Assembly: GCA_935421135.1 (NCBI GenBank)
Contig: OW285195.1
Coordinates: forward strand, 14,460,158 to 14,524,157
DNA length: 64,000 nucleotides
From: Bugulina stolonifera
Taxonomy: Eukaryota > Bryozoa > Gymnolaemata > Cheilostomatida > Bugulidae
Reading direction: 5' to 3'
Positions 47,901 to 60,300 of the stretch are shown here, in pieces. Under the pieces are notes generated by a model that made no database searches, had not been told where the DNA came from, and saw only the letters and a list, made by a program, of their open reading frames with translations. Each line of letters opens with the position of its first letter. Positions within the stretch are counted from its first letter, which is position 1. A program made the position numbers and the translations under genes.

Positions 47901-47935
47901 AGTTGCATGGACCTCCAGTGCTCAAGTCAGACTAA
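41991..47935 (+). CDS. fringe-C: Fringe-like beta-1,3-N-acetylglucosaminyltransferase, 10 exons
   Basis: Exons: 41991-42452, 42722-42770, 43110-43152, 43640-43699, 43898-44051, 44269-44357, 44607-44677, 47130-47224, 47383-47492, 47842-47935, giving 408 codons plus stop. A signal anchor lies at about residues 14-30, then a basic stem. Fringe landmarks in order: VFIEDIFIGLKST (first strand), GHSRDDLQCK, YKWFCTVDDDTYVNIPAL with the DDD metal-binding triad, FWFATGGAVICLS, RAPDDTALGY with the conserved acidic pair, EFHSHLEGMW, QVSLSWG and VHCYLFP near the C-terminus. Fringe enzymes add GlcNAc to O-fucose on EGF repeats of Notch in the Golgi; that role is from the family. An LTR retrotransposon fills most of intron 7 but spares the splice sites. 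It converges with fringe-D. Confidence 0.93.
44372..44522. repeat. 26-bp tandem repeat in fringe-C intron 6
   Basis: About six copies of AGACATCAATGTATCACTGG then TCATGC, starting 15 bp after the exon 6 donor. Confidence 0.93.
44810..45010 (-). repeat. 3' LTR
   Basis: 201 bp, ends TG..CA, same as 46845-47045. A purine-rich tract abuts its inner edge at about 45012-45024. Confidence 0.92.
45498..46424 (-). CDS. Retrotransposon gag protein, 308 aa, two zinc knuckles
   Basis: A single intact exon on the minus strand from ATG at 46424 to the stop at 45498. An N-terminal helical gag region (about residues 15-210, with WNRWLIEFKLCIRM and the CASEDPRDYLNRVKRLSRSL capsid-like stretch) is followed by an Arg/Ser-rich linker and two CCHC knuckles: CYECNGKNHVARYC and CYKCERKGHQARDC near the C-terminus. 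Structural protein for packaging element RNA. The frame is undamaged although the element has no pol. Metaviridae-type gag is likely; the exact clade is not determined. Confidence 0.9.
   Translation of the reverse strand: MATGFSYSGFPELCIDPKDVSGSWNRWLIEFKLCIRMKSFEMGNDKVTDEHGVETLVPKFTDEGKLLVLLKSIGSEGRETLLSTGLELEGVNTTYDEALKALVNHYQREDSLYVRTQSFVKVQQCASEDPRDYLNRVKRLSRSLEFFNTEIEAAKVPLQTARKELALVLAVTGLRDQNLCRELIAREDLTWNKLKTIMGSRSSAQESVTKLNSEFGSVAIKTEPVGEVEIESSRRGRSRERRGRYSSSSSSRDSYRCTSTPERKDVVRCYECNGKNHVARYCPKIICYKCERKGHQARDCESGSWSRW
46545..46775. repeat. 33-bp minisatellite in the retrotransposon leader
   Basis: About seven copies of CTCCTCCTCCTCTGTAGTGT then GAATGTGTAT lie between the 5' LTR and gag. 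They make overlapping low-complexity frames on both strands that are not genes. Confidence 0.92.
46845..47045 (-). repeat. 5' LTR
   Basis: Identical by eye to 44810-45010. It should carry the element's promoter; transcription runs right to left, antisense to fringe-C. Confidence 0.92.
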
Positions 47936-48874
47936 GTCTTCCACAGGCGTGCTTTATAATCGCTGATAGTTTGACTTTTATCTTATATTACTTTAAGCTG
48001 GACAGCGTGGCATGGAAGTTATTAAACATACCCTATGCTTGCAAATGCCCTTTTCTGTTCCTTTATATGCACACTGTGATAATTTATAGCATATATTATA
48101 TTATATACAATGTACCATGTAGTAATTTATATACAGTATTATAATTGTATGTCTGATGATTGTAATAAAACAAATGAAAAATTAATAATTAATGTGATGC
48201 CAAGTTATAATTGTGGTACTAGATTATAAATTTTCATAATCTCAGTAGGACATTGCTATTAATAAGTAAAATATTTGAAAGAATCTCATACACATATTTA
48301 AAATATCAGAGTATATTGTGCTCACAATGTTATTAAGCACTTGTTCAAACCAAGGAGTACTCCTTGTCAAAACGACCAAGGCAACATTCATCAAGAAAAT
48401 TTAATATCAAACACAAAAATGGCACCAAGAGCTGTATCTAATAGTAAGTATTTATAGATTTTCCTGGTAAAGCTATACCGATTCAAGTCTTGCTATAATA
48501 GTCAAGTCCACAGGTATATAGTTATATTATTCAAACACTTTCAAAAAGATAGCACAGGTATAGGAATTCTACTGAATGGATATAGAAGCAGTTAGACATA
48601 AACTACTGTAGGTTCCAAAACATGATAACTGAGATTGCACAGACCAGCAGACTAGGCAAAGCTATTAGGTACAGCAATGGAGGAAATTTGCATTTTGTAA
48701 TGTTAAAAATTAATAACATGCAATAAACATCAGTGATCGCAAAACACAAAATAAATGCGATTCGCATCAATTTTGCGTACGTGTAGCATACCCCTTAGAA
48801 CTTTGTGTTTAGAGATGTCGAAGCACAGTGACAGTTTAATTGATTATCTTGGCATCTCCATGATACCAACAGCG
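47936..48874. other. Tail-to-tail interval of fringe-C and fringe-D
   Basis: Contains the fringe-C AATAAA at 48164-48169 and the presumed 3' UTR of fringe-D. No gene was found. Confidence 0.55.
48164..48169 (+). terminator. Polyadenylation signal AATAAA, fringe-C
   Basis: AATAAA about 230 bp downstream of the fringe-C stop, in an AT-rich context. Confidence 0.6.
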
Positions 48875-51800
48875 TCATAACACCGCCATCGGCCCAAGTT
48901 TTTCTATGATTTTACTGCAGCTGCGAGTATCAGGGAAGAGGTGACAATGAAGTGAAAAGGCTCTAAAATTATAAAAATTAAAAAAACATTTATAGAACAA
49001 TATTGAACGCTGCAGTCCCATTTTCGAAGCATTATTTATCAACTTATTCACCAAGGAGTATAACTTGAAGGACCCACCAGTAAGTTAAATGCATATTTTG
49101 TCTCCACTTGGGAAACCCAACATAGTTACCCTAATAATATAAGCAGATCACAGACTATAAGAGTAGTGTGTACTACTACTGTTATGTGCATCACAGAACG
49201 CTATTTGTTAAAAGCCAAAGTTCTGGAAGTATCGCTCCAAATTTGTGGTGAATGAACAGTCTGTGAATGTATACTCAGACTTTCCTGCACATCAACACTT
49301 AAGAACACAGGCTAAACATGCGTGCCGCTAGACAGCTATTGTGATGGGAAAATAGCCTGTGATCACAACAATTAATCAGAGTCATAGCATACAAGTCATG
49401 CATACCTCGTTGGGTCATCCGTTACCGAGTACTGAGGAATCTCCTTTCGTATCAGAAGTCTGTTCGGCATTATCACAACCTTTGACGCCACAACTTCACC
49501 CCAACTGATAGATATCTACAGTCAATCAAAATTGAGCATGAAATTAGCAATTCAATTTGGTTTTTTTGCCAAAAATTTAAAAACTGAATAAAACCGAGGG
49601 AAAAAAGAAAAATCAGCAAAAACCTGAATGCAAGTGAAAATCAAGGCCACCCAGCACTTAGTCTATCACATGGTGGCAGCACTAGGTCTGGAATGACATG
49701 GAACTTTTTATCTTGTTTCAAGACATATATATGCTATAATGGACTAGATCAGGTACTATGGTAACATGGAAAATTCTCTTGCTACAGGTTTTAGCATTTA
49801 ATAAATATGCAATCACCTGCTTGTGGTAGTCAGCTGGGTCTATCATCCACATGGATTCTAGGTGGGAGTGTAAGTTAGGTATAACTGTGAGGGGTACTTT
49901 GAGTAGATAATCTGAATAATAAAAGTGATGCGAGTATATATAGGAAAATAATACAGTGCAATCGTGTATTGAAGATCCAATAAACTGTAAATAGGTCTAT
50001 AAGCAAAGGGAGGCACGAAAAGGGAGGCACGAAAAGAGAGGCACGAAAAGGGAGGCACGAAAAGGGAGGCACGAAAAGGGAGGCACGAAAAGGGAGGCAC
50101 GAAAAGGGAGGCACGAAAAGGGAGGCACGAAAAGGGAGGCACGAAAAGGGTCAGCGTGTCACATTAGAATAGTCTCCAAGAGAAGGTATGTATATTAATG
50201 TATTTAAAATTAAACTCAATTTCATTTTCCAAACCATACAGTGATTATGCATATATTTATGCTTTGAATTGCACTAGCCGCACTTACTGCAGACATAGCC
50301 AATAGTTGTATCATCAGGATCAGAAATAACTTCTGCCCTCTTGATGAATCCTCCATTCCTAGAAATCATTGAAGAAGAAATAAATGAGGCTGAGGCTAAA
50401 CAATTATAGAATCAATATTCTTACATCCATTTTTACAATGTCTGGTTTACTTGACCCAGAGAAATGCATGTTATGAGGCTGAAAGCTGAGAGCCACCATA
50501 ATTATATTCACTAGCTCTTACGTAGATACAATAGTTACTTACCCACAAAGAGGCTGCATCCTTTTAGCAAGGCCTCTACTTATACAGATTGCAGCTCCTC
50601 CCGTTGCAAACCGATAGTAGATTTTGTTTGTCTGCAAACATAACCAGAGCATGTTCAATTCTATCAAGGGCAGCAGAGCAGTGGGATACCCACAGATGTA
50701 GAGAGCTTATGCCAGTGCTAAATTTCAACGCACCTTAGGAAAAAGTAAAATTCCATTGCATTTTATTTCAGCTGTACAATCAGCCTACCAAACTTTATTG
50801 CAATTGCGCCCTTATTTCTATCAGCCAATCACAGTTGGGATGCACATCTTTTCTGGATAATAAATAAAGAGACATCCGTATGTCTGCTCCATCGTCTAGG
50901 GTACTGCAAGCCCATCAATGGCCTCAATTATCAAACTAACACCAGAAGCTATATCGAAGAATCTATATTATTGGAGTCATTATATCTGATGTTGACCAAT
51001 CACAACAGGGCTCTATGACACCAGGGGGCAGCTGTAGACACCAGCACCAGCTCCAACATACCTTGTTTTCTAATCTAGCGTACTTAGTATTCAAACTGGG
51101 TTTCCCAATGTACCAATCTTCATCGGGATCGTAACTCCTCAACATTTTCACAAAGTTGGGAATATTAACATAGGAATCATCATCTACTGAACAAAACCAT
51201 TTATATCTGAAAAAGAAAATCAATGAAGTTAGAATAAATTCCTAGCCTAAAACAGTCAGTCGTAGCATAGGACCACAGGCTATGTAAAGATAGTATAGTA
51301 GGCCTATGCAGTGCAGCTACAAATAACACAGTTCTACTACATGTATATTTAGTATAATATTTAACTGCAATGCTAATAATATGTTATTATGATAATCAGT
51401 TTACGCTTTTAGCTTGTAAATGTCACTACCAGATAGAGACAGCAATTATTCATGTCATTGGCAGCAGTGGCAATAGTAAAAGATTGAAAATTACTTGGAG
51501 TTTTCCTCTCAACTGAGGAAGAGAATAACAACTCCGACATTGAGAAGAAGGAAAGGACAACTCCCATATTGAGAAAAAAGTCGTGAAGTACAATAAATTG
51601 TAGAAAGCATCTAGAGAACCTGTGACAATGTAAACTTTTAGACAATGCCTAGTGCTTACTAGGGTAACCTGGTGAGGGTGCTTTCAATGATGCTACAGGT
51701 AATTTACGTTGAAACTCTGGTACTGCATTAGAAATAATGTAACTTTGTTATGGCAAAGAAGTGCAGGTGCAAGTAGACATTTATGTTAGGATCTCACCTG

Positions 51801-54800
51801 TCTATTTGTGCCATATATCTGTCGTACATTACTTGTAGTTTACACACCAAGTCTTGTCTAAAAAATAAAATACAAAATTGAGTAGTACTCTAAGTCCATA
51901 TAAGCCCAATAACACAGGTGCGATGTTTAGTTTCGGAGAATCAAAACCTATTTCATGCAACCGCAAACTTGAATATCAGTCTAGAGAATTAGTACGAGAT
52001 ACATGGGCACTCATAAACTATTGATTATAATTAGAAGTTGTCCTCTCTCAATTTAGTGTCGCATTCAAGTAGGTGAAATCTTCGCAAAAGAAGTAACACT
52101 GTCTCAAAGTTATTCGGCTATCTATATATCATAGGGTATAGGAATACATTTTCATTATTAATTATTATATATATTTTATGTGTTATTGTTTTTATTGCAG
52201 GAGGTTTAGTTGTGATCACTCATGTTTTCATAACCTGAGCATGGGTAGGGTTTAAGGAAAGGGGTGATTGTTGTACTATAACTACATCCATCAGTCATGT
52301 ACATTGTAGATGAATGAGAACAACGTAGGCTACATACCTTTTGTGGGTAGCACCACACTTTGTGTTGATATATAGAGTCCCATTCCCTAAAGAAACAGAA
52401 AATCTATTTACAAGCAGTCTTTTGAATTGTGAGAATCTAAACATAGTCCAGTGCAATTCCTAGTTACCCTAAAAGCAGATACATTTTGCGAGTTTTAACT
52501 TTTGCGAATTTCGCGAGTGACAAACTCCAAATAATTTCCATCGCAAATAATTTCCATCGCTATTAATATCTGCTTTCAAACTGATTTAAATAATTTCTGG
52601 TTTAAACAGACCATACATGCAGCTATATAGCTACAATGTATATGATACATAGTAGAATATTTTACAAAGCAGCAAGTATTTGCTATAACATAATTGGTAA
52701 GTAGCCTGGAGTAGGAGCTTAATCAGAGGATTTTTTAACAAGCTATGGCAATTACTTTACCTCACAGGTGGGCTTACTGCACAATATAGGAGTCAGCTGT
52801 AGTTTTGTACTGTGTGTAAGTGGAGTTAAAATCTGAGTAAACATACAGCTTAGCTAAGCTTGGTTTTAATGCTGGAATATGCTTAAACATCAATTTTTGG
52901 ACTTAAACAAATTTCGCGATAGACCAAACTCGCTAAATATTTCTATCGCATATTGCTCCAGGATTAGCAAACTCGCGAAACTTTCTTCCGCGAAATATTT
53001 CTGCTTTTAGGGTATTAGCTCCTTGCAAAATTTAGTTCTAATTTCTAGGGTTGTTTGAAACCATACAACTGTAGTAGCTACTAAACAAATACGAGAATTG
53101 TCTACTACATGTACGTACACGTATGTCTACTTGGTGAACAAAGCATACTGATATCAATTATTAAAACATTAGTGTCTACTTAACTAGGGGAAAGGCTTGG
53201 GATATTGCTATCACTTTAAACGCCTCCTCCTACATGTACATTAGATCATTAGTTGGTGTGATATTAACTAGACATTGCATAGCATAGGTGAAGCCATCAT
53301 ATTACATAATATTACATCATATTACATAATATTACATAATATTTTAAAATGGTCAACTTACCAAACAACTTGGAATATTTGGGATCGTCTCCATCTGTTA
53401 TTAGATGAACCTATACGATATAAACAGAATTGTTTAATTTATTTCGTGCTTTGAAATTTGGTAGAGCCAGAGGTTTTGGAAGGGGAATATTTCCAATGCA
53501 TTCTTATGATTATAATATATGTACATGATGTAATAATAATGTTTTTTATGCAAGTGGTTTGTGTTTAGGCCTACTCCGTATATCCTTTGGAATGGGTATG
53601 TTTGGACACCTGGTAGACACTCCTACCAATATTAACAGCTGTGGCACATGGCAGTCAATTAACCAATATTAACATTAGTGAAATATGACCTATGTAAATT
53701 TATACAATTATGACTGTAATATTGTCTGCGGTGTTGCACCAGTGATATAATCATGGCATCAATGTGAACGACTAAAATAACAGTTGCTCAAGCAAAGTTT
53801 CTATATACCAAGTTTATCCAGTAAACGATGCGCATAGTCATTTGCTGTCGTTCTCTCACCAAAATCAGCAAAACGTTGCTCTTTAACGAGCGCCCAACCT
53901 ATGGCCAAACGCTTGGGTTATAAAAATATAGGTTGACGTAACGAGCCAGATTGTAGTTGACAGTGTGCACAAAGAGCATACTTTGACCATCTTTGGTCTA
54001 CATGAAGCATAAATAGTCCAGACCACCTGCTCAGTAGGATGGCTCAAACTTTTTGGGCCTTTTCCCATATTTTAGTTTCTCTGAATGCTTGCCTCTTCTA
54101 TTGATGCTATTGGTATAAACATCATGTATCCTGAAAATAATGGGCTAGCATCACAGGTACTTCTAGCCAATTTGAGGGCAATTTTATCGCTAATCTTGAG
54201 AAAACTCCATTGTTTTATCGGTAATTTTTCGTTGCCGCCCAACTACTTTGGACTAGGCCGTTTATTAGGTCAAGTTTCGCGCGATCCTATTGGTGCAGAA
54301 ACCTGTGGAACAATTTATTAATTCTATAAACTTTTACTCAAGTGTGCTGAACTGTATATAACCAAGAGCTGTCCCACCTCGCTCAATCAAACTGGATGCA
54401 TTCAAACAGGTGATAGAGTTATCATGAGCACAGGAGCTAAAAATTCGCCATTCGCTTCTATTTTCCATGAGAAGTATCTGGTAACACTAGTATTATACAC
54501 TAGCCAGGATTCGCTAATCTAATATTTTATCAGCTAATCAGCTCCCTCAATGAAACTAATTAGGTTGATGAATGGTGGACTAAACAGACAACAGATTTCA
54601 ACTCAGGTAAGTAAGTATATTATATAGATGAATAGATAAGGTTTAGTATGCTTTGCTTGCCTCTATAGGGAGCTTGGAGTGACAATACAGTGTGTAGTAA
54701 CTCATTGAATTCAAATAATAGAACAAATATATGAAATATTATCCATCAAACATGCTATTATATAGAATACCATAGGGTCTACAGTTTCATCTAGTAGACT

Positions 54801-56219
54801 ACTAGCATGACAAATAAATATCAGTATGTTCAGGCAGTACAGCTGTGATATTTTAGAAATGTCACTCAAACAAGCTCATGTTTATAGAAATCGTAACTCC
54901 TCAAAATAATGTTGACAAGCGACATTTACACTTTAATCTCCTGCTACAAAGTGTATAAATATTTGTAGATTAAATGTATAGAGCCGGCCAGAAACCTCTA
55001 TTTAGTAAATAAAGTAAATAGGCCTAATTGGCGTCTAAAATATATTCCCCAAAGTACGCCTATTATAGCAGTGGGTACACAGTTGTACAACTAGCAACTT
55101 TGAGTTGTAGTAGCCAATAGCTATGGCAAATCTGCAATCATTTCCAGTTTTAAAACACTGCAGGTTTACAGGACATGGGTGGTTCTACTACGTCTACCAT
55201 CAATCATCAAATTATCTATACCTTAGAACTCAGGCTACAATTAGTACCATCGACACCCATACTTCAATCCCAAGGCTATCTCAATAATACAATCCTACAC
55301 TTTTCAGTTCTGTTGTGTGTTAGAGAAGGGTAGGTAGGTAGTTTGCGAAAATGTCAGTTAGAAACAGGAAGTTTCGAGAACTTCAAAACACCAATCCCCA
55401 AATTCCAATAACTAGTCTCCAAACTCCAAAAGAAAGTTTTCAAAGCTTCCTGTTTCTCACTGACTTGTCCCTTTACTGTAGCTAGCTGAGCTTATATAAA
55501 CTGTAGTGATGAGAGTGGTTGCACCATTGTCTTCCTATTTGTAGTATAATTGAGGTGCAGTTTGTGAGCTTCAAAATAGTTGATTAACACCAACTCATTG
55601 GGGCTCAGGCTAGTATTGCACCATTTACACAGAGGTAACACCAACTCATTGGGGCTCAGGCTAGTATTGCACCATTTATACAGAGGTAACACCAACTCAT
55701 TGGGGCTCAGGCTAGTATTGCACCATTTATACAGAGGTAAAGTATAATAGTAGGTTCACTTACAGAAGATATAGCAAGATCTCTCCATGTCTCCAAAATT
55801 AAATCCAGCCGTTGGTTGTGATATTTTCTTGTGGATTTTAATCCAATAAAGACGTCTTCAATAAAAACTGTATTTTGGTCCTCCTGGGCCTTCATTTGAG
55901 CTCTAGCGTATGTATAGGCATTGAGCTCTCTAATTCCTGCTCCTATCCTTTCCATGTAGGTAGCGAATTGACTAAAGTTTGTACCGGTTTTTCTCCCTTC
56001 AAGTCTATCGACAGCTCTACCTGCTGGACTACCATCTCCTAGTCTGACGTTGACCAATGAAGAATCTCCAGATATGCAGTTAGTTTGTATCCCTGATATC
56101 ATGTATATGTTGATGACTATCGTCCCAAAACAGATGAGAATAAATGTCCATTTAAATGTAGACTCGCGTCCTTTACTAGCCCTCATCTTAAGCACTGTTG
56201 AAGTAGAAATCGCTATCAC
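48875..56219 (-). CDS. fringe-D: Fringe-like beta-1,3-N-acetylglucosaminyltransferase, 10 exons
   Basis: Exons, right to left: 56219-55764, 53410-53362, 52386-52338, 51857-51798, 51206-51062, 50631-50543, 50358-50288, 49911-49817, 49515-49406, 48920-48875; 389 codons plus stop. Signal anchor at about residues 24-42 (FKWTFILICFGTIVINIYMI); an in-frame ATG at residue 12 could also start it. Motifs: VFIEDVFIGLKST, KCGATHKRQDLVCK, YKWFCSVDDDSYVNIPNF with the DDD triad, WYIGKPSL, FATGGAAICISRGLAKRM, PDDTTIGYVC, NLHSHLESMW and SISWGEV. All exon phases equal fringe-C. Unlike C it lacks the VHC.L.P segment and ends in a short SCSKIIEKLGP tail shared with fringe-E. Same reaction expected; whether the altered C-terminus matters is unknown. 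Confidence 0.92.
49995..50153. repeat. 14-bp minisatellite in fringe-D intron 7
   Basis: About 11 copies of AAAAGGGAGGCACG, near-perfect. The Cys/Phe-rich minus frames here are spurious. Confidence 0.95.
52467..53012. mobile_element. MITE (546 bp) with CCCTAAAAGCAGA ends in fringe-D intron 2
   Basis: Left end CCCTAAAAGCAGATA, right end TTTCTGCTTTTAGGG, flanked by TA on both sides (52465-52466 and 53013-53014). Subterminal TTTCGCGA/TCGCGAAA and AAACTCGC motifs occur in both arms. No coding capacity. A TTACCCTAAAAG fragment near 4898 may be a relic. Confidence 0.82.
55353..55464. repeat. Imperfect inverted repeat in fringe-D intron 1
   Basis: GTCAGTTAGAAACAGGAAG pairs with CTTCCTGTTTCTCACTGAC across about 75 bp. 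A small MITE relic is possible. Confidence 0.65.
55585..55738. repeat. 51-bp tandem triplication next to the fringe-D exon 1 donor
   Basis: Three copies of TAACACCAACTCATTGGGGC then TCAGGCTAGTATTGCACCAT, TTATACAGAGG. The array starts about 25 bp into intron 1. Confidence 0.93.
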
Positions 56220-57384
56220 ATGAATTTACTAATATAAAATATAAATACTAGTTAATAAATTACTAATAATGTAATTGATAAATCTATTCAGCCTGCTAGA
56301 GCAGCTCATGCTATGCATGGCATGCATTCAATCTAAGCTATCCAAGCCTGACTGTCCAGAATCAAAGCTATAGCTAGCTTAGCTAGAATAAAAAGAAAGG
56401 GGAGGGGATTACATTCAAATGCTTCAATTCTAGTGAAAGTGAGGGATTGTCCCACCTTAACAAAAATAGATAGGAGAGTTATCCTCTCTCCACAATGGAT
56501 TCAATCAAGTCAAGTGAAATCAATTGAAATACATAATATATTTGACAATGGCACAGAAACAATAGTTAGTTCTATTTCAGTACTAACTATATTGATAACT
56601 GAGCTTTAGCCTTTTGGTTTTAGAGGAGACTTTCCATCAGCTAGATGAATCATTTAAAACAATTCTTCACACACCGAAATGTTGATGTTATTCTAGTATC
56701 ATTCAAAACTAAGTATAGAAAGGTCAAAGGTTAATTCTAGTGAATAAAATGAAACAGAGAAAAATCCCAAAATTCATTCCTCCTGAGTGAATGATATGAC
56801 TAGATTACATATTTTATATGTAGCCTTAGATCTCATCATTCAGTTGGCATCTGCATGGGAGGGGGGATTGTTTCATTAACTATTTCGCTCACATGCAGAT
56901 AGTGAGTTAACTATAAGCCAAGTGAAGGTACAAAAATAATTATAAAATAATAATAATGCAATGTTATTTATACTCTGAAAAGTTTTATTATGATTTACCT
57001 AAAACCATTACATATTTGCTAATATTGTGAAAACATATTTTGAAACTAGATTATTTCAATTAATTTTTTTAAATTTTGGATTCTTATTCTCCTCCATGAC
57101 CAGAGACAATGCATAACCAAAATATGTAATTATGGCCTGAATAAATATGCAATGGTTGACCTTTTGGTAGGTCATATCACAGATACTACCTTTTACAGCA
57201 AACAAATAGTAATAACATCAATCTAATCTAATATGCATAAATTAAAATACAAACAAGTAAATATGCACTAAGTGCTTCCACCGGTTATGTAAGAAATACA
57301 AAATTTGTGTATTATTTATTTATTATGTTATATTCTATCCATGTAAGTCCGTGATGACCAGTTTGTTTTGAAACCAAGGTAGCA
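56220..57384. other. Intergenic between fringe-D and fringe-E
   Basis: Should contain the fringe-D promoter (right of 56219) and the fringe-E 3' UTR. No exon was seen. The minus-strand AATAAA near 57315 suits fringe-E. Confidence 0.5.
57315..57320 (-). terminator. Polyadenylation signal AATAAA, fringe-E
   Basis: TTTATT on the plus strand, 65 bp past the fringe-E stop, inside a run of ATTTATT. Confidence 0.5.
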
Positions 57385-60300
57385 TCATAGTACCGGCATT
57401 GATCCAAGTTTTTCTATGATTCTCCGGCAGCTAACAGAGGAAGGAAATAGATGGCAGTGAAGAGAGTATACCCTGCAAAGAAAAAAAAATGTTGATTCGT
57501 TGTAAATACAACTTCCTTATCAATAATATTTTGGTAAGTCTCGCTAAAAACTTTTTCAGCTGGAGGCCAAAACTAGAAATATTTCTCAAAGATTTAGTAG
57601 ATAGTCCTACCTTGTTGGATCATCTGACACTGAATACTGGGAATTATCTTACCTTGTTGGATCATCTGATACGGAATACTGGGGAATTTCTTTACGGATC
57701 AAAAGTCTATTTGAGATTATAATGACTTCGGAGGCCACAACTACCCCCCAGCTGATAGTAATCTAAAAACATACCATAGTATTGTGCAGCAGACATAGAA
57801 TCAGGAGTTATTGGACCTTAATAAAAGAGGATCAGTGCTCGCTAATTTGGAAAATACAACACCCTCAGTCAAATGGCCAACAAAAAGGTTGCTGTTGAAC
57901 AGAATAACTAAGCAGGAAATAATGTAACATTTCTGTAACTCCTACACAACATGCTATCAGATTGTGAACTTAGGCTATCTCCTGTGTAGTAGAGTGTAGA
58001 GTGTAGAGTGAGAGTCATAGCCTAAAAACTTAACTTCGGGTGGGAGTTCCCAACTATGTGTCAAGACAATGCTATGTAGAAATTCTAGAAGCAAACTTTA
58101 TAGATAATTAACAGATATGTGACATACGTATAATACAAGTAGCACATGTACAAGTAGATTTACCGACGTCAGAAAGGAACAAACAGTTCAGTAAGTGTGA
58201 CACGGTATTCAATTCAATTCAACTTTGACCTAGCCCAGTTATTCAGCGACTACCTTGAGTAGCATAGTTAATATATGACTAATAGAGCAATCACCTGCTT
58301 GTGATAGTCAGCAGGGTCTATCATCCACATGGGTTCTAAATGAGAGTGTAGAGTAGGTATGACAGTCAGGTTGACTTTAAGTAGATGATCTACAGAAGAG
58401 AGATGTTAAAAATTTCTGAAGTGCCTCAGAGTTTTTCCTAAAGATCACTTTAACTCAGAATTAAGCAAGTGAAGTTGTCTTCTCAGTTTAGTTTTGAGTC
58501 TAATATTAATTGCTCCAGTTAATTAAGGGAAAGCAACTCCCATGGACACAGTTTAATTTAAATTAATTAATACTATCACAGTAAGACAGCTCAGTTACGA
58601 GATTTATCCTCTCCTGGTAATATATTATAATATGACTGCACTTACTACACACATAGCCAATGGTAGTATCATCTGTCTCACCAATAGCCTTCCCTCTTTT
58701 AATAAACTGACCATTGCTGAAAGAATTCAAAACTAGCTCGTAGTAAATGTATAGTATGTTACAGCATCGTGAGAAGTTGGATCTGTTCTTCATATATACA
58801 CTGTAACTGTACTGTCTAGATAAAATTATAAAAAAATATATAATTCTAAATAATTGTAGCATATGCTGTGGTTGGCCAGTATATTGTTTTAGGAAAATCA
58901 ATGATTCATGTTACTCACCTGCACAGAGGGTGCATTCTCTTGGCTAAAGCTCTGCTAATACAGAGCGCCGCCCCTCCAGTAGCAAACCAATAGGATACTG
59001 GATTCTTCCATGAAAAATAAACAAGGAATACGATATTCGATACTACAGTGGAGGCACAATGGCAACGGTCAACCTAATCATTTATAACATGTTGAGCAAC
59101 AACTCGAGTCATGTGTTAGAAAATTAAACAAAAAGAGGTGCATTATAGAAGGATATTGTTTTTTTACAGCTTAAAAATGTCATTAGGAGAAGGCATATAC
59201 CTTAGTTTTCGTTTTATACTTAGTAGCTAAACTGGGTTTCCCAATATACCAATCTTTATTGGGATCGTAACTCCTCAACATCTTTACAAAGTTTGGAATA
59301 TTGATGTAAGTATCGTCATCAACTGAACAAAGCCATTTATATCTGAAAAGGAAAGTGATTTGGACTAAGTTTACTAATACAGTAAAAGACTTCTACAATA
59401 ATCTAACAGCAACACAGTCATAGAATAATATCTACATGCACATGTGTGTGAATCTGTTAAATGGAGAGTTATCTAATCTTAAACGTCAGCCACATATTTT
59501 TTGACGAAGCAAGATAGAACTGGTCTGCATTAAGAAGCATGGCTGCAGTGTTCAGTGTTTGAAAAGAAAAAAACACCTTTGAATTACCTACATGTAGCTC
59601 TCGAAACATGCAATATCTTTCTTTAACAAAGCCCATGCAGTCTTCCTCCTACTTTATCACCTTGGAATTTCCCATTTTCTACTAAATATGACTAAAACTG
59701 AGACCAGAACATGTTGATTTTCGGACAAGAGTTGTAATTGTTGAAGCTCAGCTTTGGAGAACCGCTTTAAGAGGTTGAAGTACATTTACACTTATAAACT
59801 GAAAGAATTTCCTAATTTACATGGGCTTCAGATAATTTCAATGATAACATTGCCTACCTTTATTAATGTTTGTAAAGTTCTCTAAATACTTGAGTGTTAG
59901 TTTTAGTGACTTACTGGTTTACACTAGCCATATATGTATCGTACATCTTCTGCAACTTGCACATTAAATCTTGTCTAAAGAAAGAAAATTATATATGACG
60001 TAGCAAGAGAATGGAGGATTTTTGTCTGTAGTTCGAATGTTGGAAAAAGTTGGTATATCCTTCATGTAAGATAAGGTTGCAAGGTAAGGCGTAGTCTGAC
60101 TGGGCGAGAGAAGACAACCCCATAGTAACCATCTAAATCAAACACTGATATACCAGAAGGTAGATAACTCCAAGTTATACTTACTATATAAAAGTGTTCT
60201 ATATTGTAGTATATAGTTATATAGTGGGCTAGTTATATTTTCGTGGGTGTCTTACATGAAGGATATACCAAGAAGTTGACCCACAGACAAGAATTAAAAG

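Noticed and set aside
50963..51223. Single-exon reading of the DDD-motif segment with extra residues at both ends
   Set aside because: Splice sites at 51206 and 51062 match fringe-C and fringe-E exon borders, so the extra residues are intron.
58563..58901. 112-codon minus frame spanning a fringe-E exon
   Set aside because: Only the 71-nt central part is conserved with fringe-C and -D; the rest is flanking intron.
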